Assembly (NCBI GenBank): GCA_910587675.1
Contig: CAJUMU010000008.1
Location: 1-64,000, forward strand
DNA length: 64,000 nucleotides
Origin: an uncultured Alistipes sp.
GTDB lineage: Bacteria; Bacteroidota; Bacteroidia; Bacteroidales; Rikenellaceae
Direction of reading: 5' to 3'
Shown here: positions 7,933-15,793 of the stretch, in pieces
Layout of the letters: every line of letters starts with the position of its first letter
How positions within the stretch are numbered: position 1 is the first letter of the stretch
Position numbers and translations under genes: made by a program
Notes under the pieces: generated by a model
Database searches by the model: none
The model's input: only the letters and a program-made list of their open reading frames with translations
Told to the model about the DNA's origin: nothing

Positions 7933-8000
7933 TGCCCGACGGGCATTACTATCTTCGGCGGCTCGCACCTTCGGTGCGGCCCCCGCAGCCGCCGAAGATA
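7929..8000 (+). repeat. Two-hairpin intergenic element (family C, copy 1)
   Basis: Hairpin 1 is GTAATGCCC-GAC-GGGCATTAC. Hairpin 2 has a 14-bp outer stem, TATCTTCGGCGGCT (7950-7963) with AGCCGCCGAAGATA (7987-8000), enclosing an inner stem CGCACC-TTC-GGTGCG and an unpaired GCCCCCGC. The copy at 38601-38668 keeps the outer stem exactly and has CGCATC-AAA-GATGCG in the inner stem, a compensatory change. Confidence 0.8.
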
Positions 8001-8044
8001 AGCAGTACGCGAAAAATGCAAATGATATAATTTAAGGATAAAAA

Positions 8045-9187
8045 ATGTTTTCCGAACAGTTAGAGAAAATATCGTGGGAGCGGACCACCGAGGCGATAAT
8101 GTCGAAGAGCGACGCCGACGTGCGGCGCGCCCTCTCGGCGACGCGATGCACCGTCGACGACTTCATGGCTCTGGTGTCGCCCGCCGCCGAACCCTATCTG
8201 GAGACTATGGCGCGCCTCAGCCGACGCTATACCGCGGAGCGCTTCGGCAAGACGATGTCGATGTTCATACCCCTCTATCTCACCAATTCGTGCACCAATT
8301 CGTGCGTCTACTGCGGATTCCACATCTCGAACCCGATGAAACGCACCATCCTCGCGCCCGACGAGATCGAGAACGAGTATCGCGCCATAAAGCGTCTGGG
8401 GCCGTTCGAGAATCTGCTGCTCGTCACGGGCGAGAACCCCGCGGCGGCGGGCGTGGACTACATAGCCCGCGCGCTCGATCTGGCGAAGCCCTACTTCAGC
8501 AACCTGAAGATAGAGGTCATGCCGCTCTCGGCCGACGACTACCGACGTCTGAAGGTCCACGGCCTGAACGGCGTGATCTGCTTTCAGGAGACATACAACC
8601 GCGCGCGTTACAACATCTACCACCCGCGCGGCATGAAGTCGAAATTCGAATGGCGAGTCGACGGCTTCGACCGCATGGGGCAGGCGGGCGTGCACTCCAT
8701 AGGCATGGGCGTGTTGATCGGGCTGGAGGATTGGCGCACCGACGTCACCATGATGGCGCACCATCTGCGTTATCTGCAAAAACACTACTGGAAAACCCGT
8801 TACAGCGTCAATTTCCCTCGCATGCGTCCCGCCGAGAACGAAGGATTCCGCCCCAACGTGATAATGAGCGACCGCGAGTTGGCGCAGGTAACCTTCGCTA
8901 TGCGCATCTTCGACCACGACGTCGACATATCCTACTCCACGCGCGAACCCGCTCCGATACGCGACCATATGGCCACGTTGGGCGTCACCACCATGTCGGC
9001 GGCCAGCAAGACCGAGCCCGGGGGATACGCCACCTACCCGCAGGCGTTGGAGCAGTTCCACGTGAGCGACGAACGTACCGCCGCCGAAGTGGAGCGGGCG
9101 TTGAAACGTGCCGGGCTGGAACCCGTATGGAAAGATTGGGACGCCTCGTTCGATCTGTGCGACACGCGTAAAACCGTCGGTTTATGA
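8045..9187 (+). CDS. thiH: 2-iminoacetate synthase ThiH
   Basis: A 380-residue radical-SAM enzyme that cleaves tyrosine to dehydroglycine (2-iminoacetate) and p-cresol. The cluster motif CTNSCVYCGF (CX3CX2C, near residue 82-89) is intact. NLKIEVMPLSADDYRRL, CFQETYNRARY and the C-terminal SAASKTEPGGY match ThiH rather than the related BioB or tyrosine-derived cofactor enzymes. Choice of ThiH over the oxygen-dependent ThiO fits an anaerobe. It overlaps thiF by four bases (ATGA). Confidence 0.96.
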   Translation: MFSEQLEKISWERTTEAIMSKSDADVRRALSATRCTVDDFMALVSPAAEPYLETMARLSRRYTAERFGKTMSMFIPLYLTNSCTNSCVYCGFHISNPMKRTILAPDEIENEYRAIKRLGPFENLLLVTGENPAAAGVDYIARALDLAKPYFSNLKIEVMPLSADDYRRLKVHGLNGVICFQETYNRARYNIYHPRGMKSKFEWRVDGFDRMGQAGVHSIGMGVLIGLEDWRTDVTMMAHHLRYLQKHYWKTRYSVNFPRMRPAENEGFRPNVIMSDRELAQVTFAMRIFDHDVDISYSTREPAPIRDHMATLGVTTMSAASKTEPGGYATYPQALEQFHVSDERTAAEVERALKRAGLEPVWKDWDASFDLCDTRKTVGL

Positions 9188-9879
9188 CCCGTTACACGCG
9201 ACAAACCATACTGCCTGAGATCGGCGACGAGGGGCAGCGCAGGCTGAGCTGCGCCGCCGTGCTCGTGGTCGGCGCGGGAGGTCTCGGCTCGCCCGTACTG
9301 CTCTATCTCGCGGGCGCGGGCGTGGGCCGCATAGGTATCGTCGACGACGATAGGGTGGGCGTCACCAATCTGCACCGTCAGGTGCTCTATACGGAGAGCG
9401 ACCTCGGCGCCCCCAAAGCGGAATGCGCTGCCCGCCGTCTGCGCGAGATGAACGGCGACATAGTCGTCGAACCGTATGCGACTCGACTCGACGAGGAGAA
9501 TGCGCGCGGGATCGTTACGCGTTACGATATAGTGGTGGACGCCTGCGACAACTTCGCGACGCGCTATCTGGTCGGCGACCTTACGGCCGAAGCGGGCATA
9601 CCGTACGTTTACGGCGCGATAGGCGGTTTCGAGGGGCAGGTGTCGGTGTTCAACCACGGGCCGCGGCCGCGCAGATACCGCGACCTATGGCCCGACGAGC
9701 GGGCGATGCTGCGAATCGAGCCGCCGAAGGGCGTCGCAGGCGTGACTCCCGCCGTCGTGGGGTCCGTCGAGGCGAGCGAGACGATGAAGATAATATGCGG
9801 TTACGGCGAGACGCTCGCAGGACGGCTTTGGACAATAGATCTGCGCACCATGCAGACACAAACGGTGGTGCTGCCGTGA
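9184..9879 (+). CDS. thiF: ThiF-type adenylyltransferase of the ThiS system
   Basis: A 231-residue E1-like enzyme that adenylates the ThiS C-terminus. The nucleotide loop VVGAGGLGSPVLLYLAGAGV, the acidic IVDDDRV, TNLHRQVLY arginine finger, and DACDNFATRYLV are present. The region where many MoeB/ThiF proteins have their first zinc CxxC reads EPPKGVAGVTPAVVGS and has no cysteine, and no second CxxC appears near the C-terminus, so the structural zinc seems absent. Coupled to thiH upstream and to the second ThiE-like gene downstream by ATGA/GTGA overlaps. Confidence 0.93.
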   Translation: MTRYTRQTILPEIGDEGQRRLSCAAVLVVGAGGLGSPVLLYLAGAGVGRIGIVDDDRVGVTNLHRQVLYTESDLGAPKAECAARRLREMNGDIVVEPYATRLDEENARGIVTRYDIVVDACDNFATRYLVGDLTAEAGIPYVYGAIGGFEGQVSVFNHGPRPRRYRDLWPDERAMLRIEPPKGVAGVTPAVVGSVEASETMKIICGYGETLAGRLWTIDLRTMQTQTVVLP

Positions 9880-10463
9880 AGACGATAGTGATAACCCGTC
9901 CCGACCTCTTCGACGGCGAAGCGGCGTGGATCGCGACGCTCTTCCGAGCGGGGTTGCCGACGCTGCATCTGCGCAAGCCCGAGGCTCCGATAGAGGTCGT
10001 GCGCGCCCTGCTGCGCTCCGTTCCCGCGGAGTTTCACGACCGTATCGTGCTGCACGACTGCTTCTCGCTCACGCGAGAGTTCGCGTTGCGCGGCGTGCAT
10101 CTTAACGGCCGCAACCCCGAGCCGCCCGAGAATCACTGCGGCTCCGTAAGCCGCTCGTGCCACGACTTGGACGAGGTACGGAGATACAAACCCTCATGCG
10201 ATTACGTGACGCTCAGCCCCGTATTCGACAGCATATCGAAGCGGGGATACGCCTCGGCATTCGCTTTGCCGCAACTCGAAATGGCGCGGGCCGAGGGGAT
10301 TATCGACGACAAGGTAATCGCCTTGGGCGGCGTGACGGCCGACCGCCTGCCCGCCGTGCGGAGGATGGGATTCGGCGGCGCGGCTCTCCTCGGCGCGATT
10401 TGGAGCGCGGCAGACCCCGACACCGCCGCCCGAAGGTTGAAAACGATATTAGAGACGATATAA
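9876..10463 (+). CDS. Second ThiE/TenI-family protein (possible thiazole tautomerase)
   Basis: A 195-residue TIM-barrel protein of the thiamine-phosphate synthase/TenI family. The GTG start at 9876 overlaps the thiF stop; a longer frame back to 9423 lies inside thiF. It has weak versions of ThiE motifs: LHLRKPEAP, IVLHDCFSLTREFALRGVHLNGR, SCHDLDEV, DYVTLSPVFDSISKRGY and VIALGGVTADRL. The sequence is clearly more divergent than thiE at 4072, including loss of the KND motif that follows VHLGKND. TenI in Bacillus is a thiazole tautomerase using an active-site His, and the SCHDLDEV His is in the right area. That role is inference; it could also be a second, weak ThiE. Confidence 0.8.
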   Translation: MKTIVITRPDLFDGEAAWIATLFRAGLPTLHLRKPEAPIEVVRALLRSVPAEFHDRIVLHDCFSLTREFALRGVHLNGRNPEPPENHCGSVSRSCHDLDEVRRYKPSCDYVTLSPVFDSISKRGYASAFALPQLEMARAEGIIDDKVIALGGVTADRLPAVRRMGFGGAALLGAIWSAADPDTAARRLKTILETI

Positions 10464-10467
10464 CGCC

Positions 10468-11313
10468 ATGCAACAGAAGACCATACCCGCCAAAGTGCTG
10501 TCGATAGCAGGCTCCGACCCTTCGGGCGGCGCAGGCATTCAGGCCGACATAAAGACCGTAACGTCGCTCGGAGGTTATGCCGCTGCCGCGATAACGGCTC
10601 TCACCATCCAAAACACCGAAGGGGTGCGCGGAGTGTTTCCCGTGCCTTCAGCCACGGTAGCCGAGCAGATCGCCGCCGTGATGGAGGATGTCGAGCCGCA
10701 GGCCGTCAAGATCGGCATGGTGAACGACGCCGAGATCGTGCGCGTCATATCCGCGGCCGTCTCGAGGTATGCGCCGCGGCATGTGGTATTCGACCCCGTA
10801 ATGGTCTCGACGAGCGGTCACAGGCTCATCGGCGAGAATGTCGCCGATGAGCTCGAACGCGACCTTATACCGCTCGCTTCGCTCATCACCCCCAACATGA
10901 GCGAAGCCGAGGCGTTGTGGCGGCGACCTATCGGCTCGGTGGAGCGGATGGAGCAGGCCGCGACCGAGCTTGCGCGACGTTACGGCACCGCGGTGCTCGT
11001 CAAGGGCGGACACCTCGCGGGCGACGAGATGTGCGACATACTTTGCGACGGCGACGAGATACACAGATTCACCTCCGAACGAATAGCGACCCGCAACCTG
11101 CACGGCACGGGGTGCACCCTCTCCTCGGCCATAGCCACGCTGCTCGCGCAAGGCCGCGACATGCGCCAAGCCGTCGCGGAGGCGAAGCGTTACGTAAGTC
11201 GCGCCATCGAGGCCGGCAGTCGCATGTCGATAGGCCGCGGCAACGGGCCGCTGTGGCACGGGGTCGGGGCGGAGAGATGCGAGAAAGACGAGCGATATTT
11301 CGACATGGCTTAA
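10468..11313 (+). CDS. thiD: Hydroxymethylpyrimidine/phosphomethylpyrimidine kinase ThiD
   Basis: A 281-residue ribokinase-fold enzyme that phosphorylates HMP and HMP-P. SIAGSDPSGGAGIQADIKT near the start, AVKIGMVND, VVFDPVMVSTSGHRLI, LITPNMSEAEAL, VLVKGGHL and the anion-hole/catalytic LHGTGCTLSSAIA are all present. Last gene of the thiamine operon, beginning 5 bp after the previous stop. About 15 residues beyond the usual C-terminus run into GC-rich sequence. A family A repeat follows at once. Confidence 0.97.
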   Translation: MQQKTIPAKVLSIAGSDPSGGAGIQADIKTVTSLGGYAAAAITALTIQNTEGVRGVFPVPSATVAEQIAAVMEDVEPQAVKIGMVNDAEIVRVISAAVSRYAPRHVVFDPVMVSTSGHRLIGENVADELERDLIPLASLITPNMSEAEALWRRPIGSVERMEQAATELARRYGTAVLVKGGHLAGDEMCDILCDGDEIHRFTSERIATRNLHGTGCTLSSAIATLLAQGRDMRQAVAEAKRYVSRAIEAGSRMSIGRGNGPLWHGVGAERCEKDERYFDMA

Positions 11314-11405
11314 GCCATGTCGGCAGTTCGCCGCCGCCCCCACGCGGCGGACTGCTGCTCGCCCGCGGCTCGCGCATTCCGTCGCCGTCGGCGAACAGCA
11401 GTCGG
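11313..11405. repeat. GC-rich dispersed repeat (family A, copy 1)
   Basis: A block of about 90 bp beginning ATGTCGGCAGTTCGCCGCCGC, through CACGCGGCGGACTGCTGCTC, to GCCGTCGGCGAACAGC. It recurs with high identity at 48106-48207 and 52801-52894, each time just after a gene. Its halves are inverted repeats (GGCAGTTCGCCG / CGGCGAACAGC), so it can fold back on itself. Confidence 0.75.
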
Positions 11406-11475
11406 GATTACGAATAGGATCCTACTCCGAATCTTGGGAAAAATCATCGCCGACCCGATATTTTTTCGGCCATTT

Positions 11476-11507
11476 TTTGGAAAAACGGATTTCCCGACAT
11501 ATATTTG
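11476..11507 (+). promoter_or_regulatory. Promoter of tRNA-Ala
   Basis: TTTG (11476-11479), 20 bp spacer, TATATTTG (11500-11507), ending 8 bp before the tRNA. Confidence 0.8.
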
Positions 11508-11515
11508 CACCGCAA

Positions 11516-11589
11516 GGGGGATTAGCTCAGTTGGCTAGAGCGTTTGCATGGCATGCAAGAGGTCATCGGTTCGAGCCCGATATTCTCCA
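11516..11589 (+). tRNA. tRNA-Ala (anticodon GGC)
   Basis: The acceptor GGGGGAT pairs with ATTCTCC (two G-T pairs), with discriminator A. D-arm TAGCTCAGTTGGCTAGA, anticodon arm TTTGC-ATGGCAT-GCAAG with anticodon GGC, and T-arm ATCGGTTCGAGCCCGAT are standard. Confidence 0.95.
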
Positions 11590-11595
11590 CACAAG

Positions 11596-11631
11596 ACGGC
11601 TGTTCATCGAAAGACGAACGGCCGTTTTTTT
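11596..11631 (+). terminator. Terminator of tRNA-Ala
   Basis: Stem ACGGCTGTTCATC with GACGAACGGCCGT around a GAAA loop, then seven T residues. Confidence 0.88.
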
Positions 11632-11656
11632 ATCGTCCTCGCCGCCTGAAACGAAT

Positions 11657-11689
11657 CGGGGCTGCCGACCCGAAAGTCGCGCAGCCCCG
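11657..11689 (-). terminator. Likely terminator of gcvT
   Basis: CGGGGCTGC (11657-11665) pairs with GCAGCCCCG (11681-11689), 25 bp after the gcvT stop. The tail on the minus strand (ATTCGTTTC) is only weakly T-rich. Confidence 0.6.
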
Positions 11690-11713
11690 AAATTATTGCG
11701 GCAGCCCGTACGC

Positions 11714-12808
11714 TTACACGAACGGATACTTCACCACTTCGGCCTTTATCAATCTGTCGCGGATAACCACGGCTATGACCGTACCGATTGCGGCGTATTC
11801 GCTCTTGACGTATCCCAAGCCTATGCCGCACTTGAGCATGGGCGACATGGTGCCCGATGTCACGTGGCCGATCTCCTCGCCGTCGAGGTTCGCCAGCTTG
11901 TAGCCGTGACGCGGCACGCCGCGGTCGATCATCTTGAATCCGACGAGCTTGCGCCGGACACCCTCGGCCTTCTGACGGGCCAGCACGTCGCGGTCGATGA
12001 AATCCTTGCCCTCGGCGAACTTGGTCACCCAGCCCAGACCCGCCTCCAGCGGCGAGGTGGTGTCGTCAATATCGTTGCCGTAAAGCGCGAAGCCCTTCTC
12101 CAGACGCAGCGTGTCGCGTGCGCCGAGACCTATGTTCTTCAGTCCGAACTCCTCGCCCGCTTTCCACATCGCCTCCCACACTGTGGCGGCGTCGCTGTTG
12201 TACATATATATCTCGCAGCCGCCCGAGCCCGTGTAGCCCGTGGCCGACAGTATGACGTCGCATCCCGCCACCTTGGTCTGCTTGAAGGTGTAATAAGCCA
12301 TATCCTCGATCGGCTCGGGGCACATCTTCTGCACGATCTTCATGGCCAGCGGACCCTGAATCGCGAGCTGGGCGATGTTGTCCGAGGCGTTCTCCAGTTC
12401 GCGGCCCGCCTCCATGCCGAAAGCCTTGCCCTCGGCGCAGATATGCTGCCAATCCTTTTCGACGTTGGCCGCATTAACGCAGAGCATGTATTTGGTCTCG
12501 CTGAAACGGTATACCAGAACGTCGTCGACGATGCCGCCGCGACCGTTGGGCATGGTCGAGTACTGCACCTTGCCGTCGAAGAGCTTCGACACGTCGTTGG
12601 TGGTTATGCGCTGCAACAGATCCAAAGCGCGGTCGCCCTTGATCCATATCTCGCCCATGTGACTCACGTCGAACACTCCGACCTTCTCGCGCACGGTCGC
12701 GTGCTCGTCGTTGATGCCCGTGAATTCGATGGGCATGTTGTATCCCGCGAACTCGGCCATCTTGGCGCCCGCCGCGATATGATACCCGGTAAATGCTGTG
12801 GTTTTCAT
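11714..12808 (-). CDS. gcvT: Aminomethyltransferase, glycine cleavage T-protein
   Basis: A 364-residue T-protein that takes the aminomethyl group from H-protein and makes methylene-THF and ammonia. Recognised by the GVFDVSHMGEIWIKG and DLLQRITTNDVSKL blocks near the start, GGIVDDVLVYRF, the folate-binding ILSATGYTGSGGCEIYM, GLGARDTLRLEKGFALYGNDID and a C-terminal GCVT_C barrel with GHVTSGTMSPMLKCGIGLGYV. Length is normal. It lies 26 bp after the YghO-like acetyltransferase gene and may share its transcript. No gcvH or gcvP occurs in the window. Confidence 0.97.
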   Translation of the reverse strand: MKTTAFTGYHIAAGAKMAEFAGYNMPIEFTGINDEHATVREKVGVFDVSHMGEIWIKGDRALDLLQRITTNDVSKLFDGKVQYSTMPNGRGGIVDDVLVYRFSETKYMLCVNAANVEKDWQHICAEGKAFGMEAGRELENASDNIAQLAIQGPLAMKIVQKMCPEPIEDMAYYTFKQTKVAGCDVILSATGYTGSGGCEIYMYNSDAATVWEAMWKAGEEFGLKNIGLGARDTLRLEKGFALYGNDIDDTTSPLEAGLGWVTKFAEGKDFIDRDVLARQKAEGVRRKLVGFKMIDRGVPRHGYKLANLDGEEIGHVTSGTMSPMLKCGIGLGYVKSEYAAIGTVIAVVIRDRLIKAEVVKYPFV

Positions 12809-12834
12809 TTGTCGTTATGTTTTTTCAGGTTCGT

Positions 12835-14046
12835 CTATTTGTCACTGCGCTTGAAGCCCAGACGCGGACAGCGCTTGAACTCCTTCGTGCGGTCGAAAAG
12901 ATAGCGGTAGGTGGTGTGCATCTTATGCCGCGTGGCGCATACGTAAGTCTGTATCATGCGGTTCATCACGGGGTTGAAATCGCCTATCCACGCGAACTCC
13001 ACCGTCTTGTAGTGGTTGCGGTCGGTGCGGATATACGATTCGTATATATATTGTATCATGCCCGACTCCACGCCCTTGCCCTGAAACTCGGGCGTCACGG
13101 CGAAGATGATGCCGAAGATGCGGTCGCAGCTCTTGCGGACTTTCAGGTCCCACATCAGGCGCAGTTTGTTCCAAAGGTTCAGCTTGCCGTTGAACTTGCC
13201 GATCATGCGGTTCAGGTCGGGCACCATGATGAAGAATCCGATGGGCTCGTTGTTGAAGTAGGCGAAGAATATGATGTTGGGGTCGACGATGGGACGCAAC
13301 ATCTTCATGATGTTCTGCGCCTCCTCTTTCGACATGGGCTTCACGCCCGTGAAGAGCGACCATGCCTTGTTGTAGATTATGCGGAAATCCTCGGCCACCT
13401 GCTCCAGATTCTTGGTGTCGATGTGCGCGAAGCTGTACCCGGGGGTCGCCATCAGACGCTTGGCGCGCTCGTGTATCATCTGGTTGATGTCGTCGTCGTA
13501 AACGCGCCACAGATAGGTGTTCTGGTTGAAATAGTTCTTGAACCCGTAATTCTCGAACAGCTCCTTGTAATAAGGCGGGTTGTAGGGGTTGGCGTAAAGC
13601 GGCTGGAACTCGTATCCCTCGACCAGCAGTCCCCACCACGAATCGCGCGGACCGAAGTTCACGGGACCGTCCATAGCCTCCATGCCGCGGCTGGCGAGCC
13701 ACAGGCGCGACGCGTCGAAGAGCATGTCGGCGAGCTCCTGATCGTTTATGGCCTCGAAAAAGCCGCAACCGCCCGTCGGCTGCTCGTACGAGTAGGCGTG
13801 CTCGTTGTCATAGAACGCCGCGATGCGGCCCACCACTTCGCCCGAGCGGTCGTACGCTATCCAGCGGATCACCTCGCCGTCGGCGAAGAGTTTGTTTTTG
13901 GCGGGATCGAATACCGCCAGAATATCGTTGTCCAACGGGCATACCCAATTGCGGTTGCCTTTGTAGAGCCGCTTGGGCAGGTCGATGAACTCGCGTTCGA
14001 GGGCCTTGTCGGTCACCTCTTTGAGAGTGTACTTCGTGTTGCTCAT
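12835..14046 (-). CDS. YghO-like GNAT-fold acetyltransferase
   Basis: A 403-residue protein like E. coli YghO and its Bacteroidetes homologues. The chosen start gives MSNTKYTLKEVTDKALERE; the open frame reaches further up but through GC-rich non-coding-like sequence. It contains FIDLPKRLYKGNRNWVCPLD, GRIAAFYD, GPVNFGPRDSWWGLLVEGY, PYYKELFENYGF, and a C-terminal acetyltransferase-like core with FGIIFAVTPEFQGKGVESGM, in which the Q/GxGx loop should hold CoA. Substrate unknown. It may be cotranscribed with gcvT. Confidence 0.85.
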   Translation of the reverse strand: MSNTKYTLKEVTDKALEREFIDLPKRLYKGNRNWVCPLDNDILAVFDPAKNKLFADGEVIRWIAYDRSGEVVGRIAAFYDNEHAYSYEQPTGGCGFFEAINDQELADMLFDASRLWLASRGMEAMDGPVNFGPRDSWWGLLVEGYEFQPLYANPYNPPYYKELFENYGFKNYFNQNTYLWRVYDDDINQMIHERAKRLMATPGYSFAHIDTKNLEQVAEDFRIIYNKAWSLFTGVKPMSKEEAQNIMKMLRPIVDPNIIFFAYFNNEPIGFFIMVPDLNRMIGKFNGKLNLWNKLRLMWDLKVRKSCDRIFGIIFAVTPEFQGKGVESGMIQYIYESYIRTDRNHYKTVEFAWIGDFNPVMNRMIQTYVCATRHKMHTTYRYLFDRTKEFKRCPRLGFKRSDK

Positions 14047-14227
14047 AATATGTTCATGTCTTACTCTGTCTTTCCGTCGCGACGCTCCGTGTCGGCGCGC
14101 GCCGCGCTTCGGTCCGCTCCGCGCCCGGGCGATATGCGCCCGCCCGATGCCGTCGGCAACCGAATGCGACGTAAAGATAACCATTTTTTCTCTATTACGG
14201 GGAAAACGCGGTAATGTTTTCTAATTG

Positions 14228-14247
14228 CCGACACTCTTATATGTCGG
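14228..14247 (-). terminator. Weak hairpin at the end of the exporter operon
   Basis: CCGACA and TGTCGG form a 6-bp stem spanning the stop of the TolC-like gene. The following minus-strand sequence is AT-rich but has no clean T-run. The rest of 14047-14236 holds no gene; a near-match -7 box (TATCTTTA, minus strand, 14172-14179) may drive the YghO-like gene. Confidence 0.35.
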
Positions 14248-15793
14248 GAGTCGTGACACGAGCGCGACGATGTTTTTGGCCGTATGCCGAGATCAAATTT
14301 TCGTGCGACACCGACAACTGTTTCCTGTTCTCGAAGTCGTAAAGTGTAAGTCTCCTGATTTTGTAATATGCCGACCAATAATTTTTCAATAGGGATAAAT
14401 AGTTCCGCATGGCCTCTGTTTTTCTGGATAGCGCCAATGTGAGAGTATTCGTATCCGATTTGCCTGCCAAAAATCGGCGCTTGGTAATTTCGTACGCGGA
14501 TTCGGCAAGGTCGAGAATCTCTTCCGAATCGATAATCATTTCTCGATAAATCGTTATCCCGTCGATGATCGTCTCCAACTCGGACTTGAGATCGCGTCTG
14601 TTTCGGGTTACCGATAATTCCGCGGATTTCATGTTGTTGTCGGCGATGCTTATCCGTCCTTTTCTGTCGCCCCAATCGAAGATCGGAACCGAAATATTGA
14701 TTCCGAAAACGCTTTGACGCGACAGATTGTTGTATACATCCGTGAATCGAGCTCCGATTTGGTTGAATCCGATGCTTGCGGAGATGTTCGCATTGAAACC
14801 CGATTCTCTTTTGGTGCGTCGGAGATCCATCTCGGCTTGAAGCAAAGTTTGTTCGTTCATGAGCTCTTGGGGATTGTTTTCCATGGCAATCGCTATGACA
14901 TTGTCGTAATTTATGTCTAATTGTTTAACCTCGACGGGCAACTTCACTCCGGTGTCGCTGAATGACGTCGACTCTATTCCGAGAAAAGCAGCGAGCGCTC
15001 GGCCTGCTCTATCCACGGCGGCCTTTGCCGTTTTTGCGGAATTTCTGGCATTCTGTCGATCCAAATAGAGTATGTTTATATCGGCAGGCGAAATGGCGGA
15101 TATCCGATCGTGTTCCGTTCCCGACATGTATAACGTGTCGGCCGACAACATGTTTTCCATCGCCATTTCATACTCTTTTTGCGCAATTGCGTAATCGAAG
15201 AAATACGATGCCGTCTTTTCCACAATGGTTTCGAGCGTATACAGATATTGTTTTTCGGCGATACGATATTTCAGCGGCTTCAACTTCTTGTCCCATTTGA
15301 AGCGATTGAAGCCGAAGAGAGATTGATTGTAGCCTATTCTGATCGGGATGCTCGAGAACTGGGAGTAGCTGTTGGCGGAGGTGTTGTTCAGGTAATCGAG
15401 ATTCGTATCCAACGATAAAGTTCCTCCCGTGAACGCCAAATTTTGTTTGATGTTGATTCCGAGCGACGAATACAATGAGTTTTGGCGTCTGTATATATCT
15501 ATATTCTCATTGAAATCGTACCTTTGAGTATAGCTGCTGTTGTATTGCAATGGGGTGGCTTGCAGAGAAAAAACAGGCAGGCGGCTTATTTTATACAGCT
15601 TGTATTCCACATAATCCGTCATGAATCGATTGGCCGCCTCGCGAGCGTCTAATGATTCGTTCAAGGCTATCCCGATGCAATATTCGAGGGTCAAAGGTTT
15701 GCGTTCGGGCATTCTGGCATGGCTATTCCACGCGGCGAGCACGCACCACGACAAAATCAGGACGAGTGTTTTGTAAGCGATGGGATTAGTCAT
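14237..15793 (-). CDS. TolC-family outer-membrane efflux protein of the peptide exporter
   Basis: A 518-residue outer-membrane channel protein. An N-terminal signal peptide (LVLILSWCVLAAWNSHA) is followed by LTLEYCIGIALNESLDAREA, the standard start of an OEP repeat. Two helical/beta repeats follow: the first contains the strand GYNQSLFGFNRFKWDKK, the second RQSVFGINISVPIFDWGDRKGRI, each followed by long coiled coils (about 190-280 and 385-480). It should form the outer-membrane duct of a type I secretion system with the HlyD-like and ABC genes just upstream, which it overlaps by 8 bp. Codon use is clearly AT-richer than the flanking chromosome. Confidence 0.93.
   Translation of the reverse strand: MTNPIAYKTLVLILSWCVLAAWNSHARMPERKPLTLEYCIGIALNESLDAREAANRFMTDYVEYKLYKISRLPVFSLQATPLQYNSSYTQRYDFNENIDIYRRQNSLYSSLGINIKQNLAFTGGTLSLDTNLDYLNNTSANSYSQFSSIPIRIGYNQSLFGFNRFKWDKKLKPLKYRIAEKQYLYTLETIVEKTASYFFDYAIAQKEYEMAMENMLSADTLYMSGTEHDRISAISPADINILYLDRQNARNSAKTAKAAVDRAGRALAAFLGIESTSFSDTGVKLPVEVKQLDINYDNVIAIAMENNPQELMNEQTLLQAEMDLRRTKRESGFNANISASIGFNQIGARFTDVYNNLSRQSVFGINISVPIFDWGDRKGRISIADNNMKSAELSVTRNRRDLKSELETIIDGITIYREMIIDSEEILDLAESAYEITKRRFLAGKSDTNTLTLALSRKTEAMRNYLSLLKNYWSAYYKIRRLTLYDFENRKQLSVSHENLISAYGQKHRRARVTTPDI

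Noticed and set aside
9423..10463. A longer second ThiE-like gene of 346 residues
   Set aside because: The first 150 codons are antiparallel-frame shadow of thiF; GTG at 9876 gives the right domain length.
11317..11538. Short frames starting MSAVRRRP at three places (also near 48121 and 52815)
   Set aside because: They are translations of the family A repeat; the frames run on into different sequence and have no other support.
11516..11589. tRNA-Ala as the attachment site of the island
   Set aside because: Two chromosomal genes lie between, and no repeat of the tRNA 3' end was found at the right edge.
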